Source: Auanema rhodensis (lineage: Eukaryota; Nematoda; Chromadorea; Rhabditida; Rhabditidae). From it: DNA of 64,000 nt. The notes beneath the pieces were generated by a model. That model was not told the origin of the DNA, did not search any database, and was given only the letters and a program-made list of their open reading frames with translations. The DNA lies in NCBI GenBank assembly GCA_964057225.1, contig OZ059895.1, positions 1,488,001 through 1,552,000 of the forward strand. Reading direction: 5' to 3'. Both the position numbers and the translations under genes were made by a program. Below are positions 32,801 through 48,200 of the stretch, in pieces (within the stretch, counting starts at the first letter, position 1; each line of letters starts with the position of its first letter).

Positions 32801-34370
32801 AAAAATGCACCGAGATATCAACTGATATAAGTTCACACTTATATCCTCGATTTTCATCCTGAAGAATTAATTTTTTCGTTGAATAACATTGTCCATCGTC
32901 TTTGCCTTAAAAAAAAAATCTAAAAACATCTACTTTTTGCTAAATTATTTTGAAATTTTTCGAAAAAATTTTTGTCAAAATGTTTTTGGAAGCAATGTTG
33001 AGTGTACATGGAAACTCAACATACACTAATGCATCATTTTTCAAACGATCATAACTAATTTTTGTATTTAGCGTTTCTCAATGTAGTATAGTGCATTCGA
33101 TGCCGATTTTTAAGCTGCGTCGATCTGTGTTATCAGATTTGCGCTAGCTTAAAAATGCACCGAGATATCAACTGATATAAGTTCACACTTATATCCTCGA
33201 TTTTCACCCTGAAGAATTAACTTTTTCGTTGAATAACATTGTGTATCGTCTTTGCCTTGAAAAATGGAATCTAAAAACATCTACTTTTTGCTAAATTATT
33301 TTGAAATTTTTCGAAAAAATTTTTGTCAAAATGTTTTTGGAAGCAATGTTGAGTGTACATGGAAACTCAACATACACTAATGCATCTTTTTTCAAACGAT
33401 CATAACTAATTTTTGTATTAAGCGTTTCTCAATGTAGTATAGTGCATTCGATGCAAATTTTTAAGCTGCGTCGATCTGTGTTATCAGATTTGCGCTAACT
33501 TAAAAATGCACCGAGATATCAACTGATATAAGTTCACACTTATATCCTCGATTTTCACACTGGAGAATTAATTTTTTCGTTGAATAACATTGTGTATCGT
33601 CTTTGCCTTGAAAAATGGAATCTAAAAACATCTACTTTTTGCTAAATTATTTTGAAATTTTTCGAAAAAATTTTTGTCAAAATGTTTTTGGAAGCAATGT
33701 TGAGTGTACATGGAAACTCAACATACACTAATGCATCATTTTTCAAACGATCATAACTAATTTTTGTATCAAGCGTTTCTCAATGTAGTAAAGTGCATTC
33801 GATGCGGATTTTTAAGCTGCGTCGATCTGTGTTATCAGATTTGCGCTAGCTTAAAAATGCACCGAGATATCAACTGATATAAGTTCACACTTATATCCTC
33901 AATTTTCACCCTGAAGAATTAATTTTCTCGTTGAATAACATTGTCCATCGTCTTTGCCTTGAAAAAAAGAATCTGAATACATCTACTTTTTGCTAAATTA
34001 TTTTGAAATTTTTCGAAAAAATTTTTGTCAAAATGTTTTTGGAAGCAATATTGAGTGTACATGGAAACTCAACATACACTAATGCATCATTTTTCAAACG
34101 ATCATAACTAATTTTTGTATTAAGCTTTTCTCAATGTAGTATAGTGCATTCGATGCGGATTTTTAAGCTGCGTCGATCTGTGTTATCAGATTTGCGCTAG
34201 CTTAAAAATGCACCGAGATATCAACTGATATAAGTTCACACTTATATCCTCGATTTTCACCCTGAAGAATTAATTTTTTCGTGGAATAACATTGTCTATC
34301 GTCTTTGCCTTGAAAAATGGAATTTTCAAAACATCTACTTTTTGCTAAATTATTTTTAAATTTTTCGAAA
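29820..34370. repeat. Higher-order repeat, about 8-monomer unit (2807 bp)
   Basis: The rare gatgcaaattttt variant occurs at 30643 and 33450, 2807 bp apart, or eight monomers less one base. Its neighbours recur with it: the cacactggagaatt monomer, the gtaaagtgc monomer and the ttttctcgttg monomer appear in the same order both times. Block limits are approximate. Confidence 0.7.
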
Positions 34371-34729
34371 AAATTTTTGTCAAAATGTTTTTGGAAGCAA
34401 TGTTGAGTGTACATGGAAACTCAACATACACTAATGCATCATTTTTCAAACGATCATAACTAATTTTTGTATCAAGCGTTTCTCAATGTAGTATAGTGCA
34501 TTCGATGCAGATTTTTAAGCTGCGTCGATCTGTGTTATCAGATTTGCGCTAGCTTAAAAATGCACCGAGATATCAACTGATATAAGTTCACACTTATATC
34601 CTCGATTTTCACCCTGAAGAATTAATTTTTTCGTTGAATAACATTGTCTATCGTCTTTGCCTTGAAAAATGGAATCTAAAAACATCTACTTTTTGCTAAA
34701 TTATTTTGAAATTTTTCGAAAAAATTTTT

Positions 34730-37700
34730 GTCAAAATGTTTTTGGAAGCAATGTTGAGTGCACATGGAAACTCAACATACACTAACGCATCATTTTTCAA
34801 ACGATCATAACTAATTTTTGTATTAAGCGTTTCTCAATGTAGTATAGTGCATTCGATGCCGATTTTTAAGCTGCGTCGATCTGTGTTATCAGATTTGCGC
34901 TAGCTTAAAAATGCACCGAGATATCAACTGATATAAGTTCACACTTATATCCTCGATTTTCACCCTGAAGAATTAATTTTTTCGTTGAATAACATTGTCT
35001 ATCGTCTTTGCCTTGAAAAATGGAATCTAAAAACATCTACTTTTTGCTAAATTATTTTGAACTTTTTCGAAAAAATTTTTGTCAAAATGTTTTTGGAAGC
35101 AATGTTGAGTGTACATGGAAACTCAACATACACTAATGCATCATTTTTCAAACGATCATAACTAATTTTTGTATTAAGCTTTTCTCAATGTAGTATAGTG
35201 CATTCGATGCGGATTTTTAAGCTGCGTCGATCTGTGTTATCAGATTTGCGCTAGCTTAAAAATGCACCGAGATATCAACTGATATAAGTTCACACTTATA
35301 TCCTCGATTTTCACCCTGAAGAATTAATTTTTTCGTGGAATAACATTGTCTATCGTCTTTGCCTTGAAAAATGGAATTTCAAAACATCTACTTTTTGCTA
35401 AATTATTTTGAAATTTTTCGAAAAAATTTTTGTCAAAACGTTTTTGGAAGCAATGTTGAGTGTACATGGAAACTCAACATACACTAATGCATCTTTTTTC
35501 AAACGATCATAACTAATTTTTGTATTAAGCGTTTCTCAATGTAGTATAGTGCATTCGATGCAGATTTTTAAGCTGCGTCGATCTGTGTTATCAGATTTGC
35601 GCTAACTTAAAAATGCACCGAGATATCAACTGATATAAGTTCACACTTATATCCTCGATTTTCACACTGGAGAATTAATTTTTTCGTTGAATAACATTGT
35701 GTATCGTCTTTGCCTTGAAAAATGGAATCTAAAAACATCTACTTTTTGCTAAATTATTTTGAAATTTTTCGAAAAAATTTTTGTCAAAATGTTTTTGGAA
35801 GCAATGTTGAGTGTACATGGAAACTCAACATACACTAATGCATCATTTTTCAAACGATCATAACTAATTTTTGTATCAAGCGTTTCTCAATGTAGTAAAG
35901 TGCATTCGATGCGGATTTTTAAGCTGCGTCGATCTGTGTTATCAGATTTGCGCTAGCTTAAAAATGCACCGAGATATCAACTGATACAAGTTCACACTTA
36001 TATCCTCGATTTTCACCCTGAAGAATTAATTTTCTCGTGGAATAACATTGTCTATCGTCTTTGCCTTGAAAAATGGAATCTAAAAACATCTACTTTTTGC
36101 TAAATTATTTTGAAATTTTTCGAAAAAATTTTTGTCAAAATGTTTTTGGAAGCAATGTTGAGTGTACATGGAAACTCAACATACACTAATGCATCATTTT
36201 TCAAACGATCATAACTAATTTTTGTATTAAGCTTTTCTCAATGTAGTATAGTGCATTCGATGCGGATTTTTAAGCTGCGTCGATCTGTGTTATCAGATTT
36301 GCGCTAGCTTAAAAATGCACCGAGATATCAACTGATATAAGTTCACACTTATATCCTCGATTTTCACCCTGAAGAATTAATTTTTTCGTGGAATAACATT
36401 GTCTATCGTCTTTGCCTTGAAAAATGGAATTTAAAAACATCTACTTTTTGCTAAATTATTTTTAAATTTTTCGAAAAAATTTTTGTCAAAATGTTTTTGG
36501 AAGCAATGTTGAGTGTACATGGAAACTCAACATACACTAATGCATCATTTTTCAAACGATCATAACTAATTTTTGTATCAAGCGTTTTTCGATGTAGTAA
36601 AGTGCATTCGATGCGGATTTTTAAGCTGCGTCGATCTGTGTTATCAGATTTGCGCTAGCTTAAAAATGCACCGAGATATCAACTGATATAAGTTCACACT
36701 TATATCCTCGATTTTCACCCTGAAGAATTAATTTTCTCGTTGAAAAACATTGTCCATCGTCTTTGCCTTGAAAAAAAGAATCTAAAAACATCTACTTTTT
36801 GCTAAATTATTTTGAAATTTTTCGAAAAAATTTTTGTCAAAATGTTTTTGGAAGCAATGTTGAGTGTACATGGAAACTCAACATACACTAATGCATCATT
36901 TTTCAAACGATCATAACTAATTTTTGTATTAAGCGATTCTCAATGTAGTATAGTGCATTCGATGCCGATTTTTAAGCTGCGTCGATTTGTGTTATCAGAT
37001 TTGCGCTAGCTTAAAAATGCACCGAGATATCAACTAATATAAGTTCACACTTATATCCTCGATTTTCACCCTGAAGAATTAATTTTTTCGTTGAATAACA
37101 TTGTCTATCGTCTTTGCCTTGAAAAATGGAATCTAAAAACATCTACTTTTTGCTAAATTATTTTGAAATTTTTCGAAAAAATTTTTGTCAAAATGTTTTT
37201 GGAAGCAATGTTGAGTGTACATGGAAACTCAACATACACTAATGCATCATTTTTCAAACGATCATAACTAATTTTTGTATTAAGCGTTTCTCAATGTAGT
37301 ATAGTGCATTCGATGCGGATTTTTAAGCTGCGTCGATCTGTGTTATCAGATTTGCGCTAGCTTAAAAATGCACCGAGATATCAACTGATATAAGTTCACA
37401 CTTATATCCTCGATTTTCACCCTGAAGAATTAATTTTTTCGTGGAATAACATTGTCTATCGTCTTTGCCTTGAAAAATGGAATTTAAAAACATCTACTTT
37501 TTGCTAAATTATTTTGAAATTTTTCGAAAAAATTTTTGTCAAAATGTTTTTGGAAGCAATGTTGAGTGTACATGGAAACTCAACATACACTAATGCATCA
37601 TTTTTCAAACGATCATAACTAATTTTTGTATTAAGCGTTTCTCAATGTAGTATAGTGCATTCGATGCGGATTTTTAAGCTGCGTCGATCTGTGTTATCAG

Positions 37701-40700
37701 ATTTGCGCTAGCTTAAAAATGCACCGAGATATCAACTGATATAAGTTCACACTTATATCCTCGATTTTCACCCTGAAGAATTAATTTTCTCGTTGAATAA
37801 CATTGTCCTTCGTCTTTGCCTTGAAAAAAAGAATCTAAAAACATCTACTTTTTGCTAAATTATTTTGAAATTTTTCGAAAAAATTTTTGTCAAAATGTTT
37901 TTGGAAGCAATGTTGAGTGTACATGGAAACTCAACATACACTAATGCATCATTTTTCAAACGATCATAACTAATTTTTGTATTAAGCGTTTCTCAATGTA
38001 GTATAGTGCATTCGATGCGGATTTTTAAGCTGCGTCGATCTGTGTTATCAGATTTGCGCTAGCTTAAAAATGCACCGAGATATCAACTGATATAAGTTCA
38101 CACTTATATCCTCGATTTTCATCCTGAAGAATTAATTTTTTCGTTGAATAACATTGTCCATCGTCTTTGCCTTGAAAAAACGAATCTAACAACATCTACT
38201 TTTTGCTAAATTATTTTGAAATTTTTCGAAAAAATTTTTGTCAAAATGTTTTTGGAAGCAATGTTGAGTGTACATGGAAACTCAACATACACTAATGCAT
38301 TATTTTTCAAACGATCATAACTAATTTTTATATTAAGCGTTTCTCAATGTAGTATAGTGCATTCGATGCCGATTTTTAAGCTGCGTCGATCTGTGTTATC
38401 AGATTTGCGCTAGCTTAAAAATGCACCGAGATATCAACTGATATAAGTTCACACTTATATCCTCGATTTTCACCCTGAAGAATTAATTTTTTCGTTGAAT
38501 AACATTGTCTATCGTCTTTGCCTTGAAAAATGGAATCTAAAAACATCTACTTTTTGCTAAATTATTTTGAAATTTTTCGAAAAAATTTTTGTCAAAACGT
38601 TTTTGGAAGCAATGTTGAGTGTACATGGAAACTCAACATACACTAATGCATCTTTTTTCAAACGATCATAACTAATTTTTGTATTAAGCGTTTCTCAATG
38701 TAGTATAGTGCATTCGATGCAGATTTTTAAGCTGCGTCGATCTGTGTTATCAGATTTGCGCTAACTTAAAAATGCACCGAGATATCAACTGATATAAGTT
38801 CACACTTATATCCTCGATTTTCACACTGGAGAATTAATTTTTTCGTTGAATAACATTGTGTATCGTCTTTGCCTTGAAAAATGGAATCTAAAAACATCTA
38901 CTTTTTGCTAAATTATTTTGAAATTTTTCGAAAAAATTTTTGTCAAAATGTTTTTGGAAGCAATGTTGAGTGTACATGGAAACTCAACATACACTAATGC
39001 ATCATTTTTCAAACGATCATAACTAATTTTTGTATCAAGCGTTTCTCAATGTAGTAAAGTGCATTCGATGCGGATTTTTAAGCTGCGTCGATCTGTGTTA
39101 TCAGATTTGCGCTAGCTTAAAAATGCACCGAGATATCAACTGATACAAGTTCACACTTATATCCTCGATTTTCACCCTGAAGAATTAATTTTCTCGTGGA
39201 ATAACATTGTCTATCGTCTTTGCCTTGAAAAATGGAATCTAAAAACATCTACTTTTTGCTAAATTATTTTGAAATTTTTCGAAAAAATTTTTGTCAAAAT
39301 GTTTTTGGAAGCAATGTTGAGTGTACATGGAAACTCAACATACACTAATGCATCATTTTTCAAACGATCATAACTAATTTTTGTATTAAGCTTTTCTCAA
39401 TGTAGTATAGTGCATTCGATGCGGATTTTTAAGCTGCGTCGATCTGTGTTATCAGATTTGCGCTAGCTTAAAAATGCACCGAGATATCAACTGATATAAG
39501 TTCACACTTATATCCTCGATTTTCACCCTGAAGAATTAATTTTTTCGTGGAATAACATTGTCTATCGTCTTTGCCTTGAAAAATGGAATTTAAAAACATC
39601 TACTTTTTGCTAAATTATTTTTAAATTTTTCGAAAAAATTTTTGTCAAAATGTTTTTGGAAGCAATGTTGAGTGTACATGGAAACTCAACATACACTAAT
39701 GCATCATTTTTCAAACGATCATAACTAATTTTTGTATCAAGCGTTTTTCGATGTAGTAAAGTGCATTCGATGCGGATTTTTAAGCTGCGTCGATCTGTGT
39801 TATCAGATTTGCGCTAGCTTAAAAATGCACCGAGATATCAACTGATATAAGTTCACACTTATATCCTCGATTTTCACCCTGAAGAATTAATTTTCTCGTT
39901 GAAAAACATTGTCCATCGTCTTTGCCTTGAAAAAAAGAATCTAAAAACATCTACTTTTTGCTAAATTATTTTGAAATTTTTCGAAAAAATTTTTGTCAAA
40001 ATGTTTTTGGAAGCAATGTTGAGTGTACATGGAAACTCAACATACACTAATGCATCATTTTTCAAACGATCATAACTAATTTTTGTATTAAGCGATTCTC
40101 AATGTAGTAAAGTGCATTCGATGCGGATTTTTAAGCTGCGTCGATCTGTGTTATCAGATTTGCGCTAGCTTAAAAATGCACCGAGATATCAACTGATATA
40201 AGTTCACACTTATATCCTCGATTTTCACCCTGAAGAATTAATTTTTTCGTGGAATAATATTGTCTATCGTCTTTGCCTTGAAAAATGGAATTTAAAAACA
40301 TCTACTTTTTGCTAAATTATTTTTAAATTTTTCGAAAAAATTTTTGTCAAAATGTTTTTGGAAGCAATGTTGAGTGTACATGGAAACTCAACATACACTA
40401 ATGCATCATTTTTCAAACGATCATAACTAATTTTTGTATCAAGCGTTTTTCGATGTAGTATAGTGCATTCGATGCGGATTTTTAAGCTGCGTCGATCTGT
40501 GTTATCAGATTTGCGCTAGCTTAAAAATGCACCGAGATATCAACTGATATAAGTTCACACTTATATCCTCGATTTTCACCCTGAAGAATTAATTTTCTCG
40601 TTGAATAACATTGTCCTTCGTCTTTGCCTTGAAAAAAAGAATCTAAAAACATCTACTTTTTGCTAAATTAGTTTGAAATTTTTCGAAAAAATTTTTGTCA

Positions 40701-43700
40701 AAATGTTTTTGGAAGCAATGTTGAGTGTACATGGAAACTCAACATACACTAATGCATCATTTTTCAAACGATCATAACTAATTTTTGTATTAAGCGTTTC
40801 TCAATGTAGTATAGTGCATTCGATGCGGATTTTTAAGCTGCGTCGATCTGTGTTATCAGATTTGCGCTAGCTTAAAAATGCACCGAGATATCAACTGATA
40901 TAAGTTCACACTTATATCCTCGATTTTCATCCTGAAGAATTAATTTTTTCGTTGAATAACATTGTCCATCGTCTTTGCCTTGAAAAAACGAATCTAACAA
41001 CATCTACTTTTTGCTAAATTATTTTGAAATTTTTCGAAAAAATTTTTGTCAAAATGTTTTTGGAAGCAATGTTGAGTGTACATGGAAACTCAACATACAC
41101 TAATGCATTATTTTTCAAACGATCATAACTAATTTTTATATTAAGCGTTTCTCAATGTAGTATAGTGCATTCGATGCCGATTTTTAAGCTGCGTCGATCT
41201 GTGTTATCAGATTTGCGCTAGCTTAAAAATGCACCGAGATATCAACTGATATAAGTTCACACTTATATCCTCGATTTTCACCCTGAAGAATTAATTTTTT
41301 CGTTGAATAACATTGTCTATCGTCTTTGCCTTGAAAAATGGAATCTAAAAACATCTACTTTTTGCTAAATTATTTTGAAATTTTTCGAAAAAATTTTTGT
41401 CAAAATGTTTTTGGAAGCAATGTTGAGTGTACATGGAAACTCAACATACACTAATGCATCATTTTTCAAACGATCATAACTAATTTTTGTATTAAGCGTT
41501 TCTCAATGTAGTATAGTGCATTCGATGCAGATTTTTAAGCTGCGTCGATCTGTGTTATCAGATTTGCGCTAACTTAAAAATGCACCGAGATATCAACTGA
41601 TATAAGTTCACACTTATATCCTCGATTTTCACCCTGAAGAATTAATTTTTTCGTGGAATAACATTGTCTATCGTCTTTGCCTTGAAAAATGGAATTTAAA
41701 AACATCTACTTTTTGCTAAATTATTTTGAAATTTTTCGAAAAAATTTTTGTCAAAATGTTTTTGGAAGCAATGTTGAGTGTACATGGAAACTCAACATAC
41801 ACTAATGCATTATTTTTCAAACGATCATAACTAATTTTTATATTAAGCGTTTCTCAATGTAGTATAGTGCATTCGATGCCGATTTTTAAGCTGCGTCGAT
41901 CTGTGTTATCAGATTTGCGCTAGCTTAAAAATGCACCGAGATATCAACTGATATAAGTTCACACTTATATCCTCGATTTTCACCCTGAAGAATTAATTTT
42001 TTCGTTGAATAACATTGTCTATCGTCTTTGCCTTGAAAAATGGAATCTAAAAACATCTACTTTTTGCTAAATTATTTTGAAATTTTTCGAAAAAATTTTT
42101 GTCAAAATGTTTTTGGAAGCAATGTTGAGTGTACATGGAAACTCAACATACACTAATGCATCATTTTTCAAACGATCATAACTAATTTTTGTATTAAGCG
42201 TTTCTCAATGTAGTATAGTGCATTCGATGCAGATTTTTAAGCTGCGTCGATCTGTGTTATCAGATTTGCGCTAACTTAAAAATGCACCGAGATATCAACT
42301 GATATAAGTTCACACTTATATCCTCGATTTTCACACTGGAGAATTAATTTTTTTGTTGAATAACATTGTGTATCGTCTTTGCCTTGAAAAATGGAATCTA
42401 AAAACATCTACTTTTTGCTAAATTATTTTGAAATTTTTCGAAAAAATTTTTGTCAAAATGTTTTTGGAAGCAATGTTGAGTGTACATGGAAACTCAACAT
42501 ACACTAATGCATCATTTTTCAAACGATCATAACTAATTTTTGTATCAAGCGTTTCTCAATGTAGTAAAGTGCATTCGATGCGGATTTTTAAGCTGCGTCG
42601 ATCTGTGTTATCAGATTTGCGCTAGCTTAAAAATGCACCGAGATATCAACTGATACAAGTTCACACTTATATCCTCGATTTTCACCCTGAAGAATTAATT
42701 TTCTCGTGGAATAACATTGTCTATCGTCTTTGCCTTGAAAAATGGAATCTAAAAACATCTACTTTTTGCTAAATTATTTTGAAATTTTTCGAAAAAATTT
42801 TTGTCAAAATGTTTTTGGAAGCAATGTTGAGTGTACATGGAAACTCAACATACACTAATGCATCATTTTTCAAACGATCATAACTAATTTTTGTATTAAG
42901 CTTTTCTCAATGTAGTATAGTGCATTCGATGCGGATTTTTAAGCTGCGTCGATCTGTGTTATCAGATTTGCGCTAGCTTAAAAATGCACCGAGATATCAA
43001 CTGATATAAGTTCACACTTATATCCTCGATTTTCACCCTGAAGAATTAATTTTTTCGTGGAATAACATTGTCTATCGTCTTTGCCTTGAAAAATGGAATT
43101 TAAAAACATCTACTTTTTGCTAAATTATTTTTAAATTTTTCGAAAAAATTTTTGTCAAAATGTTTTTGGAAGCAATGTTGAGTGTACATGGAAACTCAAC
43201 ATACACTAATGCATCATTTTTCAAACGATCATAACTAATTTTTGTATCAAGCGTTTTTCGATGTAGTAAAGTGCATTCGATGCGGATTTTTAAGCTGCGT
43301 CGATCTGTGTTATCAGATTTGCGCTAGCTTAAAAATGCACCGAGATATCAACTGATATAAGTTCACACTTATATCCTCGATTTTCACCCTGAAGAATTAA
43401 TTTTCTCGTTGAAAAACATTGTCCATCGTCTTTGCCTTGAAAAAAAGAATCTAAAAACATCTACTTTTTGCTAAATTATTTTGAAATTTTTCGAAAAAAT
43501 TTTTGTCAAAATGTTTTTGGAAGCAATGTTGAGTGTACATGGAAACTCAACATACACTAATGCATCATTTTTCAAACGATCATAACTAATTTTTGTATTA
43601 AGCGATTCTCAATGTAGTATAGTGCATTCGATGCCGATTTTTAAGCTGCGTCGATTTGTGTTATCAGATTTGCGCTAGCTTAAAAATGCACCGAGATATC

Positions 43701-43900
43701 AACTGATATAAGTTCACACTTATATCCTCGATTTTCACCCTGAAGAATTAATTTTTTCGTTGAATAACATTGTCTATCGTCTTTACCTTGAAAAATGGAA
43801 TCTAAAAACATCTACTTTTTGCTAAATTATTTTGAAATTTTTCGAAAAAATTTTTGTCAAAATGTTTTTGGAAGCAATGTTGAGTGTACATGGAAACTCA
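34730..43900. repeat. Higher-order repeat, 9- to 10-monomer unit (3159 and 3510 bp)
   Basis: The variant ctgatacaag (for ctgatataag) appears at 35981, 39140 and 42650, with spacings of exactly 3159 bp (nine monomers) and 3510 bp (ten monomers). It travels with a fixed series: cacactggag before it, ctcgtggaata in the same monomer, then gcttttctc, tttttcgatg and gcgattctc monomers. The extra monomer in the second interval carries gatgcagattt with ttcgtggaat. Because it alters one arm of the GATATAAG inverted repeat, this marker is a useful tag. Block limits are approximate. Confidence 0.8.
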
Positions 43901-45279
43901 ACATACACTAATGCATCATTTTTCAAACGATCATAACTAATTTTTGTATTAAGCGTTTCTCAATGTAGTATAGTGCATTCGATGCGGATTTTTAAGCTGC
44001 GTCGATCTGTGTTATCAGATTTGCGCTAGCTTAAAAATGCACCGAGATATCAACTGATATAAGTTCACACTTATATCCTCGATTTTCACCCTGAAGAATT
44101 AATTTTTTCGTGGAATAACATTGTCTATCGTCTTTGCCTTGAAAAATGGAATTTAAAAACATCTACTTTTTGCTAAATTATTTTGAAATTTTTCGAAAAA
44201 ATTTTTGTCAAAATGTTTTTGGAAGCAATGTTGAGTGTACATGGAAACTCAACATACACTAATGCATCATTTTTCAAACGATCATAACTAATTTTTGTAT
44301 TAAGCGTTTCTCAATGTAGTATAGTGCATTCGATGCGGATTTTTAAGCTGCGTCGATCTGTGTTATCAGATTTGCGCTAGCTTAAAAATGCACCGAGATA
44401 TCAACTGATATAAGTTCACACTTATATCCTCGATTTTCACCCTGAAGAATTAATTTTCTCGTTGAATAACATTGTCCTTCGTCTTTGCCTTGAAAAAAAG
44501 AATCTAAAAACATCTACTTTTTGCTAAATTATTTTGAATTTTTTCGAAAAAATTTTTGTCAAAATGTTTTTGGAAGCAATGTTGAGTGTACATGGAAACT
44601 CAACATACACTAATGCATCATTTTTCAAACGATCATAACTAATTTTTGTATTAAGCGTTTCTCAATGTAGTATAGTGCATTCGATGCGGATTTTTAAGCT
44701 GCGTCGATCTGTGTTATCAGATTTGCGCTAGCTTAAAAATGCACCGATATATCAACTGATATAAGTTCACACTTATATCCTCGATTTTCATCCTGAAGAA
44801 TTAATTTTTTCGTTGAATAACATTGTCCATCGTCTTTGCCTTGAAAAAACGAATCTAACAACATCTACTTTTTGCTAAATTATTTTGAAATTTTTCGAAA
44901 AAATTTTTGTCAAAATGTTTTTGGAAGCAATGTTGAGTGTACATGGAAACTCAACATACACTAATGCATTATTTTTCAAACGATCATAACTAATTTTTAT
45001 ATTAAGCGTTTCTCAATGTAGTATAGTGCATTCGATGCCGATTTTTAAGCTGCGTCGATCTGTGTTATCAGATTTGCGCTAGCTTAAAAATGCACCGAGA
45101 TATCAACTGATATAAGTTCACACTTATATCCTCGATTTTCACCCTGAAGAATTAATTTTTTCGTTGAATAACATTGTCTATCGTCTTTGCCTTGAAAAAT
45201 GGAATCTAAAAACATCTACTTTTTGCTAAATTATTTTGAAATTTTTCGAAAAAATTTTTGTCAAAATGTTTTTGGAAGC

Positions 45280-48200
45280 AATGTTGAGTGTACATGGAAA
45301 CTCAACATACACTAATGCATCATTTTTCAAACGATCATAACTAATTTTTGTATTAAGCGTTTCTCAATGTAGTATAGTGCATTCGATGCCGATTTTTAAG
45401 CTGCGTCGATCTGTGTTATCAGATTTGCGCTAGCTTAAAAATGCACCGAGATATCAACTGATATAAGTTCACACTTATATCCTCGATTTTCACCCTGAAG
45501 AATTAATTTTTTCGTTGAATAACATTGTCTATAGTCTTTGCCTTGAAAAATTGAATCTAAAAACATCTACTTTTTGCTAAATTATTTTGAAATTTTTCGA
45601 AAAAATTTTTGTCAAAATGTTTTTGGAAGCAATGTTGAGTGTACATGGAAACTCAACATACACTAATGCATCATTTTTCAAACGATCATAACTAATTTTT
45701 GTATTAAGCGTTTCTCAATGTAGTATAGTGCATTCGATGCCGATTTTTAAGCTGCGTCGATCTGTGTTATCAGATTTGCGCTAGCTTAAAAATGCACCGA
45801 GATATCAACTGATATAAGTTCACACTTATATCCTCGATTTTCACCCTGAAGAATTAATTTTTTCGTTGAATAACATTGTCTATAGTCTTTGCCTTGAAAA
45901 ATTGAATCTAAAAACATCTACTTTTTGCTAAATTATTTTGAAATTTTTCGAAAAAATTTTTGTCAAAATGTTTTTGGAAGCAATGTTGAGTGTACATGGA
46001 AACTCAACATACACTAATGCATCATTTTTCAAACGATCATAACTAATTTTTGTATTAAGCGTTTCTCGATGTAGTATAGTGCATTCGATGCGGATTTTTA
46101 AGCTGCGTCGATCTGTGTTATCAGATTTGCGCTAGCTTAAAAATGCACCGAGATATCAACTGATATAAGTTCACACTTATATCCTCGATTTTCACCCTGA
46201 AGAATTAATTTTTTCGTTGAATAACATTGTCTATCGTCTTTGCTTTGAAAAATGGAATCTAAAAACATCTACTTTTTGCTAAATTATTTTGAAATTTTTC
46301 GAAAAAATTTTTGTCAAAATGTTTTTGGAAGCAATGTTGAGTGTACATGGAAACTCAACATACACTAATGCATCATTTTTCAAACGATCATAACTAATTT
46401 TTGTATTAAGCGTTTCTCAATGTAGTATAGTGCATTCGATGCCGATTTTTAAGCTGCGTCGATCTGTGTTATCAGATTTGCGCTAGCTTAAAAATGCACC
46501 GAGATATCAACTGATATAAGTTCACACTTATATCCTCGATTTTCACCCTGAAGAATTAATTTTCTCGTTGAATAACATTGTCCATCGTCTTTGCCTTGAA
46601 AAAAAGAATCTAAAAACATCTACTTTTTGCTAAATTATTTTGAATTTTTTCGAAAAAATTTTTGTCAAAATGTTTTTGGAAGCAATGTTGAGTGTACATG
46701 GAAACTCAACATACACTAATGCATCATTTTTCAAACGATCATAACTAATTTTTGTATTAAGCGTTTTTCAATGTAGTATAGTGCATTCGATGCCGATTTT
46801 TAAGCTGCGTCGATCTGTGTTATCAGATTTGCGCTAGCTTAAAAATGCACCGAGATATCAACTGATATAAGTTCACACTTATATCCTCGATTTTCACCTT
46901 GAAGAATTAATTTTTTCGTTGAATAACATTGTCTATCGTCTTTGCTTTGAAAAATAGAATCTAAAAACATCTACTTTTTGCTAAATTATTTTGAAATTTT
47001 TCGAAAAAATTTTTGTCAAAATGTTTTTGGAAGCAATGTTGAGTGTACATGGAAACTCAACATACACTAATGCATCATTTTTCAAACGATCATAACTAAT
47101 TTTTATTTTAAGCGTTTCTCAATGTAGTATAGTGCATTCGATGCGGATTTTTAAGCTGCGTCGATCTGTGTTATCAGATTTGCGCTAGCTTAAAAATGCA
47201 CCGAGATATCAACTGATATAAGTTCACACTTATATCCTCGATTTTCATCCTGAAGAATTAATTTTTTCGTTGAATAACATTGTCCATCGTCTTTGCCTTG
47301 AAAAAACGAATCTAACAACATCTACTTTTTGCTAAATTATTTTGAAATTTTTCGAAAAAATTTTTGTCAAAATGTTTTTGGAAGCAATGTTGAGTGTACA
47401 TGGAAACTCAACATACACTAATGCATCATTTTTCAAACGATCATAACTAATTTTTGTATTAAGCGTTTCTCAATGTAGTATAGTGCATTCGATGCCGATT
47501 TTTAAGCTGCGTCGATCTGTGTTATCAGATTTGCGCTAGCTTAAAAATGCACCGAGATATCAACTGATATAAGTTCACACTTATATCCTCGATTTTCACC
47601 CTGAAGAATTAATTTTTTCGTTGAATAACATTGTCTATCGTCTTTGCCTTGAAAAATGGAATCTAAAAACATCTACTTTTTGCTAAATTATTCTGAAATT
47701 TTTCGAAAAAATTTTTGTCAAAATGTTTTTGGAAGCAATGTTGAGTGTACATGGAAACTCAACATACACTAATGCATCATTTTTCAAACGATCATAACTA
47801 ATTTTTGTATTAAGCGTTTCTCAATGTAGTATAGTGCATTCGATGCCGATTTTTAAGCTGCGTCGATCTGTGTTATCAGATTTGCGCTAGCTTAAAAATG
47901 CACCGAGATATCAACTGATATAAGTTCACACTTATATCCTCGATTTTCACCCTGAAGAATTAATTTTTTCGTTGAATAACATTGTCTATCGTCTTTGCCT
48001 TGAAAAATGGAATCTAAAAACATCTACTTTTTGCTAAATTATTTTGAAATTTTTCGAAAAAATTTTTGTCAAAATGTTTTTGGAAGCAATGTTGAGTGTA
48101 CATGGAAACTCAACATACACTAATGCATCATTTTTCAAACGATCATAACTAATTTTTGTATTAAGCGTTTTTCAATGTAGTATAGTGCATTCGATGCCGA

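Noticed and set aside
34202-34414. 70-codon minus-strand frame in a satellite monomer
   Set aside because: It arises from an extra base in one monomer (aattttcaaaacatc). The same frame is closed in the neighbouring monomers, so there is no selection for coding.
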